Below, in pieces: positions 25,209 to 34,874 of a stretch of DNA of 64,000 nt (positions are counted from its first letter, which is position 1; each line of letters starts with the position of its first letter). The position numbers and the translations under genes are program-made. The notes under the pieces are model-generated. The model was given only the letters and a program-made list of their open reading frames with translations, was not told the DNA's origin and did no database searches. The DNA comes from Dietzia timorensis (lineage in GTDB: Bacteria; Actinomycetota; Actinomycetes; Mycobacteriales; Mycobacteriaceae): the NCBI RefSeq assembly GCF_001659785.1, contig NZ_CP015961.1, positions 310,001 through 374,000 on the forward strand, in the 5' to 3' direction.

Positions 25209-26863
25209 TGCAGCTCCTCCCGCCCCGCGGTGCCGCTGCTCGGGCCTCCGGTGAGGACGGCGAGGCTGAACTGCTCCGGCCCGGCCAGATGCGCCCCGGT
25301 GGTATCTCGCCGATCCGGCGGTACCGCTACAGGCGTTGCGGTCGCCGGCGTCGTCGCTGCGGTCGTGGTGGTGGGTCGAGCGGCGGCCTGGGCCCTCAGG
25401 GCCGCCAGCTGCTGCTTGACGGCGGTGTAGCTGATCGCCCGGCGTGAGGTCTCGGAGACCAGCTGCCCGCAGGCCCGCTCGAGCAGCATCTTGTTGTCCC
25501 CGCGGGCCAGGGCGAGGATGTTCTGGCACGAGCGGTAGCCCTGAGCCTCGATCCGCTGGCGATCCAGGACCTCACTGATCGCGGCCACGGTGTGCGGTCC
25601 GATCTTGTGGGCCTGGCGCACGAAATACGCCCGCGACCACAGGTCCGATGACTGCAGATGCTGCGCGGGAACATGGTCAGGGTCGGTCACGAAGGCGTGC
25701 CGCCTACCGGAGACGGCGTGGGAGGCGATGACCTCCCCGCCAGCCATGACAGTGAGTGTGGGGCCGGTGATCTTCACATCGACGTGCTGGCCAGCGAAGG
25801 TGTAGGGCACCGAGTACTTCACCGTGGCGATCTCCACGTGGTAATCCCTGTTGACCTTGGACTTCTTCCAGATGACTGGCTGCCAGCGGGCCTCGGGAAG
25901 GTCGAACAGTTCCGACTGCTCGTGCTCGGTGAACAGCTCCCGGCGGCTGGTCTTCTGGCCGCGGAACGGGGTCCGGTCGTTGATCGCCTCGACCTCGGCG
26001 GCGATCGCCTCGTTCGCATCGTCCAGGCTGGCGAAGCGCCGATCGGCCAGCCGTCCGATCACCCAGTTGGTCACCACCTTCACCCCGGCCTCGACGTTGC
26101 CCTTGTCTGTCGGGCGCACCGGCCGAGTGGGCACGGCAGCGGTCTGGTGGTACTCGAGGAAGTCCCGGTACTCACGGTTGACCTCGCGGGCCCGGTCACC
26201 GCGGGCGATCTGGTTCGACGCCGTGGAGGCGTTGTCGGGGACGATCACCTGCGCCGCGCCGCCGAAGTACTCGAACGCCTGCAAGTGCGCGTCGAGCCAG
26301 TTCGGCATCTTCTCGTCCAGGCAGCCGCAGGCGAAGACCATCCCCGAGTACGGCAGCGATGCCACGAACACCGACACTGTGGTCTTGGTGCCGGTGACGG
26401 GATCGAAGATGGCCATCTTCGTGCCCGCCCAGTCGACTTGCATCGTGTGCCCGGGCACGTGCGTGATCCGCATCGTCAGCTCGTTGACCTCGACGTACTC
26501 GCCGATGATCTGGCAGAACCGCTGGTAGCTGTAGTGCCGCTGCCCCGGCGTGCCGTCAGTGTCGAGGTAGTTGGCCCACAGCACCCGCAGCGGCAGCTTC
26601 TTCTTGCCCGTGCGCTTCTTCACGGCAGCCGCCACGTCGAAGGCGACGAACTCCTTCGACGGCGTCTTGCGCCCATCGGCGAACAAGACGTCGATCTCCT
26701 CGACGCTGAGCGCCTCGACCTGGCTCGTGGCGGTCAACCCGTGCTCGTGGCAGACCTTCTTCGCCTTCGCGACCGTGCGATGCGAGCAACCCGCGATCGC
26801 CTCGATGTCCCGGTAGGACCTGTCCTGCAGCAGTAGCGACATCACCAATCGGTAATCAGTCAC
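25205..26863 (-). CDS. istA: IS21 IstA transposase
   Basis: 552 residues, full length. N-terminal HTH region with LLLQDRSYRDIEAIAGCSHRTVAKAK, then a DDE integrase core: HTMQVDWAGTKMAIFD near residue 150 (first Asp), QVIVPDNAST near 215 (second Asp) and KGNVEAGVKVVTNW near 262 (Glu), followed by a beta-barrel C-terminal domain (YSVPYTFAGQHVDVKI). It catalyses cut-and-insert of the IS21 element with IstB, encoded downstream with a 4-base overlap. Confidence 0.95.
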   Translation of the reverse strand: MTDYRLVMSLLLQDRSYRDIEAIAGCSHRTVAKAKKVCHEHGLTATSQVEALSVEEIDVLFADGRKTPSKEFVAFDVAAAVKKRTGKKKLPLRVLWANYLDTDGTPGQRHYSYQRFCQIIGEYVEVNELTMRITHVPGHTMQVDWAGTKMAIFDPVTGTKTTVSVFVASLPYSGMVFACGCLDEKMPNWLDAHLQAFEYFGGAAQVIVPDNASTASNQIARGDRAREVNREYRDFLEYHQTAAVPTRPVRPTDKGNVEAGVKVVTNWVIGRLADRRFASLDDANEAIAAEVEAINDRTPFRGQKTSRRELFTEHEQSELFDLPEARWQPVIWKKSKVNRDYHVEIATVKYSVPYTFAGQHVDVKITGPTLTVMAGGEVIASHAVSGRRHAFVTDPDHVPAQHLQSSDLWSRAYFVRQAHKIGPHTVAAISEVLDRQRIEAQGYRSCQNILALARGDNKMLLERACGQLVSETSRRAISYTAVKQQLAALRAQAAARPTTTTAATTPATATPVAVPPDRRDTTGAHLAGPEQFSLAVLTGGPSSGTAGREELQ

Positions 26864-27008
26864 CCGTGCCTCCTGTTCGGATCCACGCGCAGCCTGGTTG
26901 CCACGCGTAGAACCGACACGAGCACACGAGGACCGGCACCGCTATCCGATGCTCATACTCGCGCTACCCGATCATCAGAACCCTGCTATCCGAAGCACGT
27001 CCCTAACA

Positions 27009-27166
27009 GCACTCGCGACCAATCTCGGCGTACGTCATGCCCGTGGCATGCAGCTGTTTGAAACGTCGGATATTCATCCAGGACTCCTGATCCAGGATCA
27101 TGGGGGTGGGCCACCCTTCGGAAATCGTCAACTTGCCGGAAGACGACTCCAAGGGTGGCCCACACA
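27009..27166 (-). pseudogene. Relic of another IS21 element: terminal repeat plus istA N-terminus
   Basis: Reading leftward, TGTGTGGGCC at 27166 starts a terminus containing GTGGGCCACCCTT and its inverted partner AAGGGTGGCCCAC (27105-27169). An ATG at 27101 opens 31 codons, including WMNIRRFKQLHATGMTYAEIGREC, the typical N-terminal HTH of IstA. The frame is cut at 27008 by the complete IS21 element. The remaining istA and its istB are absent from the window, so most of this older element was lost. Confidence 0.75.
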
Positions 27167-28321
27167 CCTCGGCGAACAACTACGGAACGCCGAACACCGA
27201 CCTACATATGAACCTGTCCCCAAGGGTCTGTCAACTAAACGGTGTATCTCTGCTTGTGTAGTGGGTTAGTTGCGGTGGGCTGAGAGTCGGCCGTCGAAGG
27301 CGATGTCGAACGCGTTGAGTGCTTGCTTCCAGCGTTGGGTCCACCGGGCTCGGCCCTTGCCAGTGGGGTCCAGTGCCATCACGGCGAGGTAGACGCACTT
27401 GAGCGCGGCCTGCTCGTTGGGGAAGTGGCCCCGGGCCCTGACGGCCTTGCGTATGCGGGCGTTGACCGACTCGATGGCGTTTGTGGTGCACACGATCCGC
27501 CGGATCTCGCGGTCAAACTGTAGGAAGGGCACGAACTCGGCCCAGCTGTTCGACCAGAGTCGGACGATCGCCGGATACTTCTGCCCCCATTCCTCCTGGA
27601 ATTCCAGGAAGCGTTCCTCGGCCTCGTCAACGGTCGCGGCCTGGTAGACGGGCTTGAGAGCGCGGGAGATCGCGTCCCAGTCCTGGCGGGCGGAGTAGCG
27701 GAAGCTATTGCGCATCAGGTGCACGATGCAGGTTTGCACGATCGTGTCCGACCAGACGGTGTTCACCGCGTCAGGCAGACCCTTGAGCCCGTCGCAGACG
27801 AGCATGAGGACGTCCTCGACGCCGCGGTTCTTGATCTCGGTCAGCACCTGCAGCCAGTACTTGGCGCCCTCGCCGCCGTCGCCGGCCCACAGTCCGAGGA
27901 TGTCGCGGTTACCGTCCACGGTCACGGCCAACGCGATATAAATGGGCCGGTTAGCGACCTGCCCGTCGCGGACCTTGACGTTGATGCAATCGACGAACAC
28001 CACCGGATACACCGGGTCCAGAGGGCGGTTCTGCCACTCGGCCATCCCGTCCAGGACCTTGTCGGTGATGGTGCTGATGGTCGTCTTCGACACCTCCGAG
28101 CCGTACACGTCGGCCAGGTGCGCCGAGATGTCACCATGTGTCATCCCACGGGCCGACAGTGAGAGCACGATGTCCTCGATCGACCCGAGCCGGCGCTGCC
28201 GCTTGCGCACGACCACCGGCTCGAACGAGCCAGCACGATCCCGCGGCACATGGGGCTGGTGCACGAGTAGGTGACATCTGATCTGGCTTGCCCTGCCGGG
28301 GCGGCCTGGAAGGATGTTGTT

Positions 28322-28630
28322 GTGCCCAAGCCCTATCCCCAGGAGTTCCGCGACGACGTGGTTCGCGTCGCCCAGGCCCGTGAAGACGGTGTGACTCTCG
28401 AGCAGATCGCCGCCGACTTCGGTATCCACCCCATGACGTTGCAGAAGTGGATCCGCAAGGCCGACGTCGAAGCCGGAATCAAGCCCGGCACCACGTCGGC
28501 CGAGTCGCGTGAGCTGCGTGAAGCCAAGCGGCGTGTGCGCCTGCTGGAGCAGGAGAACGAGGTTCTGCGCCGCGCTGCTGCCTACCTGTCCCAGGCGAAT
28601 CTGCCGGGAAAAGGTGGTACCCGCTCGTGA
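28322..28630 (+). CDS. IS3 OrfA (HTH protein)
   Basis: 102 residues from the GTG at 28322, preceded by GGAAGGA. It shows PYPQEFRDDVVRVAQAREDGVTLEQIAADFGIHPMTLQKWIRKAD, the HTH_Tnp_1 fold, and a leucine-zipper region (LREAKRRVRLLEQENEVLRRAAAYL) that mediates OrfA/OrfAB contacts. It overlaps orfB by 4 bases. Confidence 0.92.
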   Translation: MPKPYPQEFRDDVVRVAQAREDGVTLEQIAADFGIHPMTLQKWIRKADVEAGIKPGTTSAESRELREAKRRVRLLEQENEVLRRAAAYLSQANLPGKGGTRS

Positions 28631-29487
28631 ACGAGCTCGCCGCTGACGGCATCCCCGTCACGGTGGCGTGCCGGGTACTTGGAATAGCTCGTCAGCCCTA
28701 CTACCGATGGCTCAAGAACCCTGTCACCGATGCCGAACTCGCCGAGGCGTACCGGGCCAACGCCCTGTACGACGCCCACCGGGAGGACCCCGAGTTCGGC
28801 TACCGCTACCTCGCCGACGAAGCCGAGACCGCAGGCGAGAAGATGTGCCGGCGGACCGCCTGGCGAATCTGCTCAACCGGTGGCTGGACCAGTGCCATCA
28901 GCAAGAAAGGCCGCGGCAAGCATCGCAAGGCCGGCCCACCCGTGCACGACGATCTCGTCGAGCGGGACTTCACCGCCGTGGGCCCGAACGAGCTGTGGCT
29001 CACCGACATCACCGAGCACTGGACGGCGGCGGGAAAGCTGTACCTGTGCGCGATCAAGGACGTCTACTCGGGCCGCATCGTCGGGTATTCGATCGACTCC
29101 AGGATGAAGTCCCGCCTGGCCGTGGCCGCACTGAACAGCGCCGTCGCCAGGCGGGGCGACGTGACCGGCTGCGTCCTACACAGCGATCGAGGATCTCAAT
29201 TTCGCTCGAAGAAGATGCAGAAGGCCATCACCCGGCACGGCATGCTCGGGTCGATGGGAAGGGTCGGCGCTGCTGGGGACAACGCAGCCATGGAGAGCTT
29301 CTTCTCGCTGCTACAGAACAACGTCCTCGACCGCCGATCCTGGGCCACCAGAGACGAGCTCCGGGCCGCCATCGTGCACTGGATCGAACGCACCTACCAC
29401 CGCCGCAGACGACAAGACCGCCTCGGCAGATTGACCCCCATCGAATTCGAGACAATCATCAACCACGAGGCCCCTCAGGCCGCGTGA
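28627..29487 (+). CDS. IS3 OrfB transposase
   Basis: 286 residues, GTG start overlapping the orfA stop; in this family it may also be made as an OrfAB fusion by frameshifting. An N-terminal HTH_21 region (REDPEFGYRYLADEAE) precedes the rve DDE core: ELWLTDITEHWT near residue 120 (Asp), VLHSDRGSQFRS near 184 (Asp) and DNAAMESFFSLLQNN near 216 (Glu). All catalytic residues are present and the length is normal. Confidence 0.95.
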   Translation: MNELAADGIPVTVACRVLGIARQPYYRWLKNPVTDAELAEAYRANALYDAHREDPEFGYRYLADEAETAGEKMCRRTAWRICSTGGWTSAISKKGRGKHRKAGPPVHDDLVERDFTAVGPNELWLTDITEHWTAAGKLYLCAIKDVYSGRIVGYSIDSRMKSRLAVAALNSAVARRGDVTGCVLHSDRGSQFRSKKMQKAITRHGMLGSMGRVGAAGDNAAMESFFSLLQNNVLDRRSWATRDELRAAIVHWIERTYHRRRRQDRLGRLTPIEFETIINHEAPQAA

Positions 29488-29880
29488 CTAACCGTGTCAC
29501 CTAACCGTGCATCAGCCCCCATCGACCTCCACCGGTCCGGCCTTGGTCAACACCGTCTTGGACCTCGTACCGTTGCGAGCGTTGCCTTCGTCCACGCCCT
29601 TGGACCGCTCGTGCTTGTCGTAGCCCAGGTGAGCGGTGATCTCGCCCTCCAGGGCCGACTCCAGGACCAGCTTGGTCAGCTGCCCGAGCAGACCGTCCTC
29701 GCCCTCCACGGACAGTCCCTGCCGCTGGGCCTGGCCTACCAACTGCGCCACCAGCTCCTTGTCCACCACCGGTGACTGCTCACCCGCCGTCGTCGACACC
29801 GGCTGCTCCTTGACCTCCGTCGCGACCGGCGCCAGCGCCGGCTCAACCTGCTTACTCATCGTGTACCTCCTAGATCGGAG

Positions 29881-30627
29881 TTACACCGTTGAAAGTACAG
29901 TCCCGTCCCCAAACCGACATATCAAGGTGTACGCGGACAGAAGCCACATGGGGCCGTGTTGCTCGGCTGCGACAGCGACCAGCCAGGGCTCGTCGACTTG
30001 GTGTGGGGGGCAATCGGATGTTCCGAAGTGGTACCGGTAGTGAGGGTCATTGTTTGCTGCACGTTGCAAGATCCTGATTCGTTCGCCGACGTCGGCAGGT
30101 TGCAAACGAGTCCCGCTAGCAAAGGTCGTGTCACCGCGAATGATGGCGGTAAGTTCGGCGAGTTGATCAGCGAAACGGTCTTTGCCCCCTTTGAGGTAGT
30201 AATCGATGAGCTCCTGGTGGCGTGCTGCGAGAATATCGAGCTGAGTCAGGCCCATCCATGACCACGTCGGGATACCCAGAGATTTGATCTCCTCTTCGAT
30301 GCGAGCGCGGTATCCGGGGGTTGAATCGCGGGGGATCACAAGGTGCCACTCGGTGATCGTCCATCCTTCTTGCCTTGACGTTTCTGCGACCGCCCTGAGC
30401 GACTTCCTCACTTGTCGGAACTCTGCACCGGCAAACTTCAGGGGGAAGTTCTTGACTTGAAATACCTTGCGCTGGCTGTCGCCGTCGGGAACGAAGACAT
30501 CGATGCCGCCGTCCGGGCCAGGTGTGAACTTCTGCCCCAGCGGGTGGTCGGCGCACACCAGCATCGCGACGGTGTGTTCGAACTCGCCGCTGTCGAGGCG
30601 AGACCAAGGGACGCGTTCAGAGGACAT
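29881..30627 (-). CDS. Restriction-endonuclease-like protein, 3-prime end replaced by IS256
   Basis: 248 residues as read, but the last few codons (29904-29881) lie inside the IS256 terminus, so the native end is lost. The N-terminal FEHTVAMLVCADHPLGQKFTPGPDGGIDVFVPDGDSQRKVFQVKNFP resembles an Mrr-type PD-(D/E)XK core, with Asp in GGIDVFV and FQVK as the Q/ExK motif. The remainder is helical. On the other side of the IS the frame would run only 11 codons past the duplicated target before a stop, so little of the protein may be missing. It probably belongs to the same defence-type region. Activity is uncertain. Confidence 0.65.
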   Translation of the reverse strand: MSSERVPWSRLDSGEFEHTVAMLVCADHPLGQKFTPGPDGGIDVFVPDGDSQRKVFQVKNFPLKFAGAEFRQVRKSLRAVAETSRQEGWTITEWHLVIPRDSTPGYRARIEEEIKSLGIPTWSWMGLTQLDILAARHQELIDYYLKGGKDRFADQLAELTAIIRGDTTFASGTRLQPADVGERIRILQRAANNDPHYRYHFGTSDCPPHQVDEPWLVAVAAEQHGPMWLLSAYTLICRFGDGTVLSTV

Positions 30628-30913
30628 GGATTCGCCAGGTACTCATCAGGACTTCATCGCGCGAGGGCACCGATCCAGTATCTCAATCGACTACGACGCA
30701 GGTTGACGAACAGCTGCTGCGCCGGGGGTGGGGAAGAGTTCGCCCGCTGCTCAGCGTCGACAGTGAGGCGGATGTCAGTCGAAGGCGCGCGACTCGCCTC
30801 CCAATCAGTCGGCCGAGAATCGATGCCGCAGGTCTTGTCGGCGCCCAAGCCTATGCTGAGTACCGAGCCATGGAGCGTCGGCTTCGGGCCCGGTGAAACG
30901 GAGTGAGTGCCAC

Positions 30914-31849
30914 ATGCAAGCTGAGGTCACTGGAGCAGGTTTTCGAGAGGATCAGCTGACCGCGATCGAAGCGGGGCTGAATGCAATGTCAGAGCCGGAC
31001 GCCCGGGTTGTGATTGTTGATAACTTCGTTGACACCGTTCAGCGACTCACCCAGAACCCCGCCTATTCGGCTGGCAGGGGAGCGGGAATCGTCGCTGCAA
31101 AGACGATCCACACATCTACAGGCGAAGTTATCGTCTTTAACGCACCTGAACTGCGCAATCGAGACAATCTCCTGTTGGAGAGGCTAGCGGCCCATGAGGC
31201 CGGCCACGTCAAACTCGGCAAACGCGGCGAGGGCGTGATAGGCCGCCAGCACCTCGTTGACTCCGAGTGGCGTTGGCTGCTGATGTGCCTCGGAGCCCTG
31301 GCCATTGATGAACTTCGGATCGAGCGTGGGCTCGCTGACCTTGGGTATCCGGTCGCAATGACCGGCGACGTTGATTACATTGATGAGGCAATGTTCTGGC
31401 TGAACTGCGAACTCATGAATGCCTTGGTCGACCCGGCCAGCTCAGACGTGGAGAAGTTTCAAGGCGCCGTCATGTCAACGCAAGATTGGCTGACCAAGCA
31501 CCTTGCATATGTTGCCGCATACGCTTCTAGCCCGACGCTCGATTTATCAGCTCTGTCGAGCCATTCGAGACAGAACTGGGATGATTACATCGCGGCACAT
31601 TGGGGCAAACGTGTTGCCTTCTACGAAAACATCCCGGACGTCCGCACGGCACTCGACGCCTCGGAACTGGACTCAATCCTGCTTTCGGCTATCGATATTG
31701 AGGCGGATCTGCTCAGCTCACTTGGATTTCGACTTTCTGACGGTGGCCACGGTCAAGGATATGCCTTCCGTCGAGTCTCCAGCGATTCTCAATGTGCTCG
31801 TCGGCTGCAGCGCGCGCGAGAAGCGTTCGCGCTGCGAGACAGTGCCTGA
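30914..31849 (+). CDS. HEAGH-motif putative zinc metallopeptidase-like protein
   Basis: 311 residues from the ATG at 30914, chosen because GGAGTGAG lies 7 bases before it; a GTG at 30893 is also in frame. ERLAAHEAGHVKLGKRGEG near residue 98 is a HExxH-like zinc site (HEAGH) in a helical context, followed by an IDELRIERGLADLGYP helix whose Glu residues could supply the third ligand. There is no signal peptide or membrane segment. It is otherwise unrecognised. It lies divergently from the restriction-like gene, 287 bases away, suggesting a shared regulatory region. Confidence 0.6.
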   Translation: MQAEVTGAGFREDQLTAIEAGLNAMSEPDARVVIVDNFVDTVQRLTQNPAYSAGRGAGIVAAKTIHTSTGEVIVFNAPELRNRDNLLLERLAAHEAGHVKLGKRGEGVIGRQHLVDSEWRWLLMCLGALAIDELRIERGLADLGYPVAMTGDVDYIDEAMFWLNCELMNALVDPASSDVEKFQGAVMSTQDWLTKHLAYVAAYASSPTLDLSALSSHSRQNWDDYIAAHWGKRVAFYENIPDVRTALDASELDSILLSAIDIEADLLSSLGFRLSDGGHGQGYAFRRVSSDSQCARRLQRAREAFALRDSA

Positions 31850-32407
31850 GGTGGGGGAATCCGCACTGGTGGCGCACCATATTCGATGGTGAGCTATGCG
31901 GCGGACAGTCCCGCAGAGGTGAGGCTGTCATTGGTCAGTGGGATCGCACTGGAGGTGATTCCGGTAAGCAGTTCTAACACTTGATGTTCCGTTTTCGGGC
32001 CAGGATGATTTTAAGTCCGTCGACGCCACAGAGACTGTGGCGGGGTGCTTACAACGCAGCCGAAGACGACTGGAGTAGTGGTGACCGGCATGCGGTCAGG
32101 TGTCGATTCATCAGATGCAATACGCATACTTCTACTTGTCATAAGGTCTGGTTACCGGTGCTCGATGTGGGTGGCAAGGCGACACGAGTTTTCGGACACT
32201 GCTGCCCTGCGGAAACGACTGGTTCTGTGAGTGTCGCGAAATCGATCGCTAGCTAGCGGACGCGCTCGGACGGGGGTTTGACTACCTTGAGCCACCGTCG
32301 TGAGGTGGGGTCGTCACGTCCCACGCTGACTTGCGGATACGAGATGAAGGTCGCTTCGTCGATGTAGGGCGGGACCGTTGCTCTTTCTGGTGACGTCCTG
32401 CCGTGTG
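31850..32407. other. Intergenic region, no gene supported
   Basis: 558 bases between the HEAGH gene and the convergent end of the MaoC gene. Short plus-strand frames show no motif or ribosome binding site. The composition is slightly less GC-rich than its neighbours. It marks the junction from the accessory region to the catabolic cluster; no att-like or terminal repeat was recognised. Confidence 0.4.
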
Positions 32408-32889
32408 TCAGTTGAAGCCTCCGGACGGTGTCGTGGCCTGCTCTCTTTGCCACATGACGATGGTCAGTTCGGCGTAGAGGACGGTGTGGTCGTCCTGATC
32501 GGTCAGCCGCATTTCTATCTTCACTCGTCCGCGTGTTCCGTCGAGAGTGATCTCGGCAATTTGGGCGGTTCCGGTGAGAACGTTGCCGGGTCGGACGGGC
32601 GCCGGGAACCGTACCTTGTCGAATCCGAGCCCGGCGATCACTGCCCATTGGTTGAGCATTGTTTGTGTGAGCAGCCGTTGAGCGATGGCAATGGTGTGTA
32701 CCCCGCTGGCGATGAGTCCGCGGAAGTGACCCTGGTTGGCGGCGTCCTCATCGATGTGAAACCACTGTGCGTCCCAGCGGGTGGCGAAATCGACCAGTTC
32801 GGCCTTGGAGACGGTGTGATCGCCCAGTTTGTGAATCTGGCCCGGGGTGAAGTCTTCGGCGTAGACGGACGGACTTGGGGGAGTGGCGT

Positions 32890-32893
<4 letters not shown>
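32408..32893 (-). CDS. MaoC-family acyl dehydratase (hot-dog fold)
   Basis: 161 residues. The R-hydratase 2-type motif is visible as DFATRWDAQWFHIDEDAANQGHFRGLIASGVHT (about 35-68), with Asp and His in the catalytic positions and a GxxASG turn. VRPGNVLTGTAQIAEI and VKIEMRLTDQDDHTVLYAELTIVMW follow the fold. It hydrates trans-2-enoyl-CoA in beta-oxidation-type pathways. The GTG start at 32893 overlaps the dehydrogenase stop (GTGA), so it is the last gene of a six-gene minus-strand operon. This gene lies outside the duplicated segment and is present once only. Confidence 0.9.
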
Positions 32894-34053
<1,160 letters not shown>

Positions 34054-34076
34054 GATCTTGTCCTTGTCGGGCCGGG

Positions 34077-34874
34077 TCAGCGGCCGGTGAAGTTCGGCGA
34101 ACGCTTGGCCACGAAGGCGGCCTGGCCCTCGTGGCTGTCGTCTGAGGCGAGTGAATAGACGAAGTTGCGCTTTTCGTGCTCGAGCCCTGCGGCTATCGAC
34201 CCGGTCTGCGCGGCCAGGGCGGCGTCTTTGGCCAGGGCCACGGCCAGCGGGGAATTAGCCGAGATCCGCTGCGCCAGGGCGATCGCCTGTTCGACGACCT
34301 CGTCGTCGTCGACCACCTTTCCCACCAGGCCGAGGGTGGCGGCCTCGGTCCCGGTGACCAGGTCGCCGCTGAGCAGCAGTGCCATGGCGCGAGGTTTGCC
34401 GAGCGCCCGGATGAGTCGTTGGGTGCCGCCGCCGCCGGGGATGACGCCGAGCTTGACCTCGGGTAATCCAAGGCGGGCACCCTGGCCGACGATGCTGGTG
34501 TCGCAGGCCAGGACGAGTTCGAGCCCGCCCCCCAGGGCCAGGCCCTCGACGGCTGCGATCACCGGTTTGGGGAAGTTCTCCAGGTCGGCCCATAGAGTCC
34601 CCCCGGAGGCCCGCCGCTGCCCGATCAACGGATCGGCCCGCAGGGCGTCGAACGCGGTGATGTCTGCTCCAGCGCAGAACACGCCGCTCGCGCCGGCCAA
34701 AACTATGGCGCGCACGGAGTCATCGGTCCGCAGCTCGGCTAGGTGCCTGTTCAAGGCTGCGAACACCGCGGCGTTCAGTGCATTCCGGGCCTCGGGTCGG
34801 TTGATGCGCAGGATCGCGACGGCTCCGCGTCGTTCGCTGCGCACCACATCATCGTGTCCGCTCCGGTTGTTCAT
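34077..34874 (-). CDS. Enoyl-CoA hydratase/isomerase (copy 1, intact)
   Basis: 265 residues from the ATG at 34874, which overlaps the ligase stop (ATGA). Crotonase motifs: INRPEARNALNA, GVFCAGADITAFDAL (oxyanion hole), VEGLALGGGLELVLACD and LGLPEVKLGVIPGGGGTQRL with the catalytic Glu. It hydrates enoyl-CoA in the pathway encoded by this operon. Its frame-intact sequence contrasts with the indel-bearing copy at 50955-51753. Confidence 0.94.
   Translation of the reverse strand: MNNRSGHDDVVRSERRGAVAILRINRPEARNALNAAVFAALNRHLAELRTDDSVRAIVLAGASGVFCAGADITAFDALRADPLIGQRRASGGTLWADLENFPKPVIAAVEGLALGGGLELVLACDTSIVGQGARLGLPEVKLGVIPGGGGTQRLIRALGKPRAMALLLSGDLVTGTEAATLGLVGKVVDDDEVVEQAIALAQRISANSPLAVALAKDAALAAQTGSIAAGLEHEKRNFVYSLASDDSHEGQAAFVAKRSPNFTGR

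Larger units (their letters stand above)
24354..27008 (-). mobile_element. IS21-family insertion sequence, complete
   Basis: 2655 bp bounded by long imperfect inverted repeats. The left end begins TGTTTGGGACG at 24354 and the right end, read inward, begins TGTTAGGGACG at 27008. Both then share TTCGGA, GGTTCTGATGATCGGGTAGCG and GCATCGGATAG within about 70 bases, the multiple-terminal-repeat pattern of IS21. It encodes istA and istB overlapping by 4 bases. The flanks (CACAGGT on the left, GCACTCG on the right) show no target duplication. The left flank is phosphoesterase sequence and the right flank a relic of a different istA, so a deletion or recombination has probably replaced one flank. Confidence 0.92.
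28252..29519 (+). mobile_element. IS3-family insertion sequence inside IS256
   Basis: 1268 bp with 25-bp inverted repeats (28252-28276 and 29495-29519; both begin GGGGCTG and end TAGGTGACA when read inward, 3 mismatches). It is flanked by a 3-bp duplication CAT (28249-28251, 29520-29522), as expected for IS3. It contains intact orfA and orfB, so it is potentially active and is younger than the IS256 it interrupts. Confidence 0.93.
27266..29859 (-). pseudogene. IS256-family transposase gene split by IS3 insertion
   Basis: The N-terminal part (29859 down to 29522; KELVAQLVGQAQRQGLSVEG and HLGYDKHERSKG) and the C-terminal part (28250 down to 27266) are parts of one mutator-type transposase. The C-terminal part carries the DDE motifs in VVFVDCINVKVRDGQ, LVCDGLKGLPDAV and IRRIVCTTNAIESVNARIRK. 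Removing 28251-29521 joins them in frame through GPVEVDVPRDRAGSFEP and gives 440 codons, normal for the family. As it stands no full-length transposase can be made. Confidence 0.93.
27224..29904 (-). mobile_element. IS256-family element interrupted by IS3
   Basis: The termini are GGGTCTGTC (27224) and, read inward from 29904, GGGACTGTAC. Both continue to AACGGTGTA(T/A)CTC, an imperfect inverted repeat of about 27 bases. It is flanked by a perfect 8-bp target duplication GTCCCCAA (27216-27223 and 29905-29912), the usual length for IS256. An IS3-family element occupies 28252-29519 inside it. Without that insert the element would be about 1.41 kb. Confidence 0.92.

Noticed and set aside
25658-26836. 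392-codon plus-strand frame opposite istA
   Set aside because: Shadow frame of the transposase; His/Arg/Val/Leu-skewed composition.
28251-29521. IS3 boundaries set at TGGGG...CCCCA with no target duplication
   Set aside because: Shifting the ends inward to 28252-29519 gives equal-length 25-bp repeats and a proper 3-bp CAT duplication, which fits the family better.
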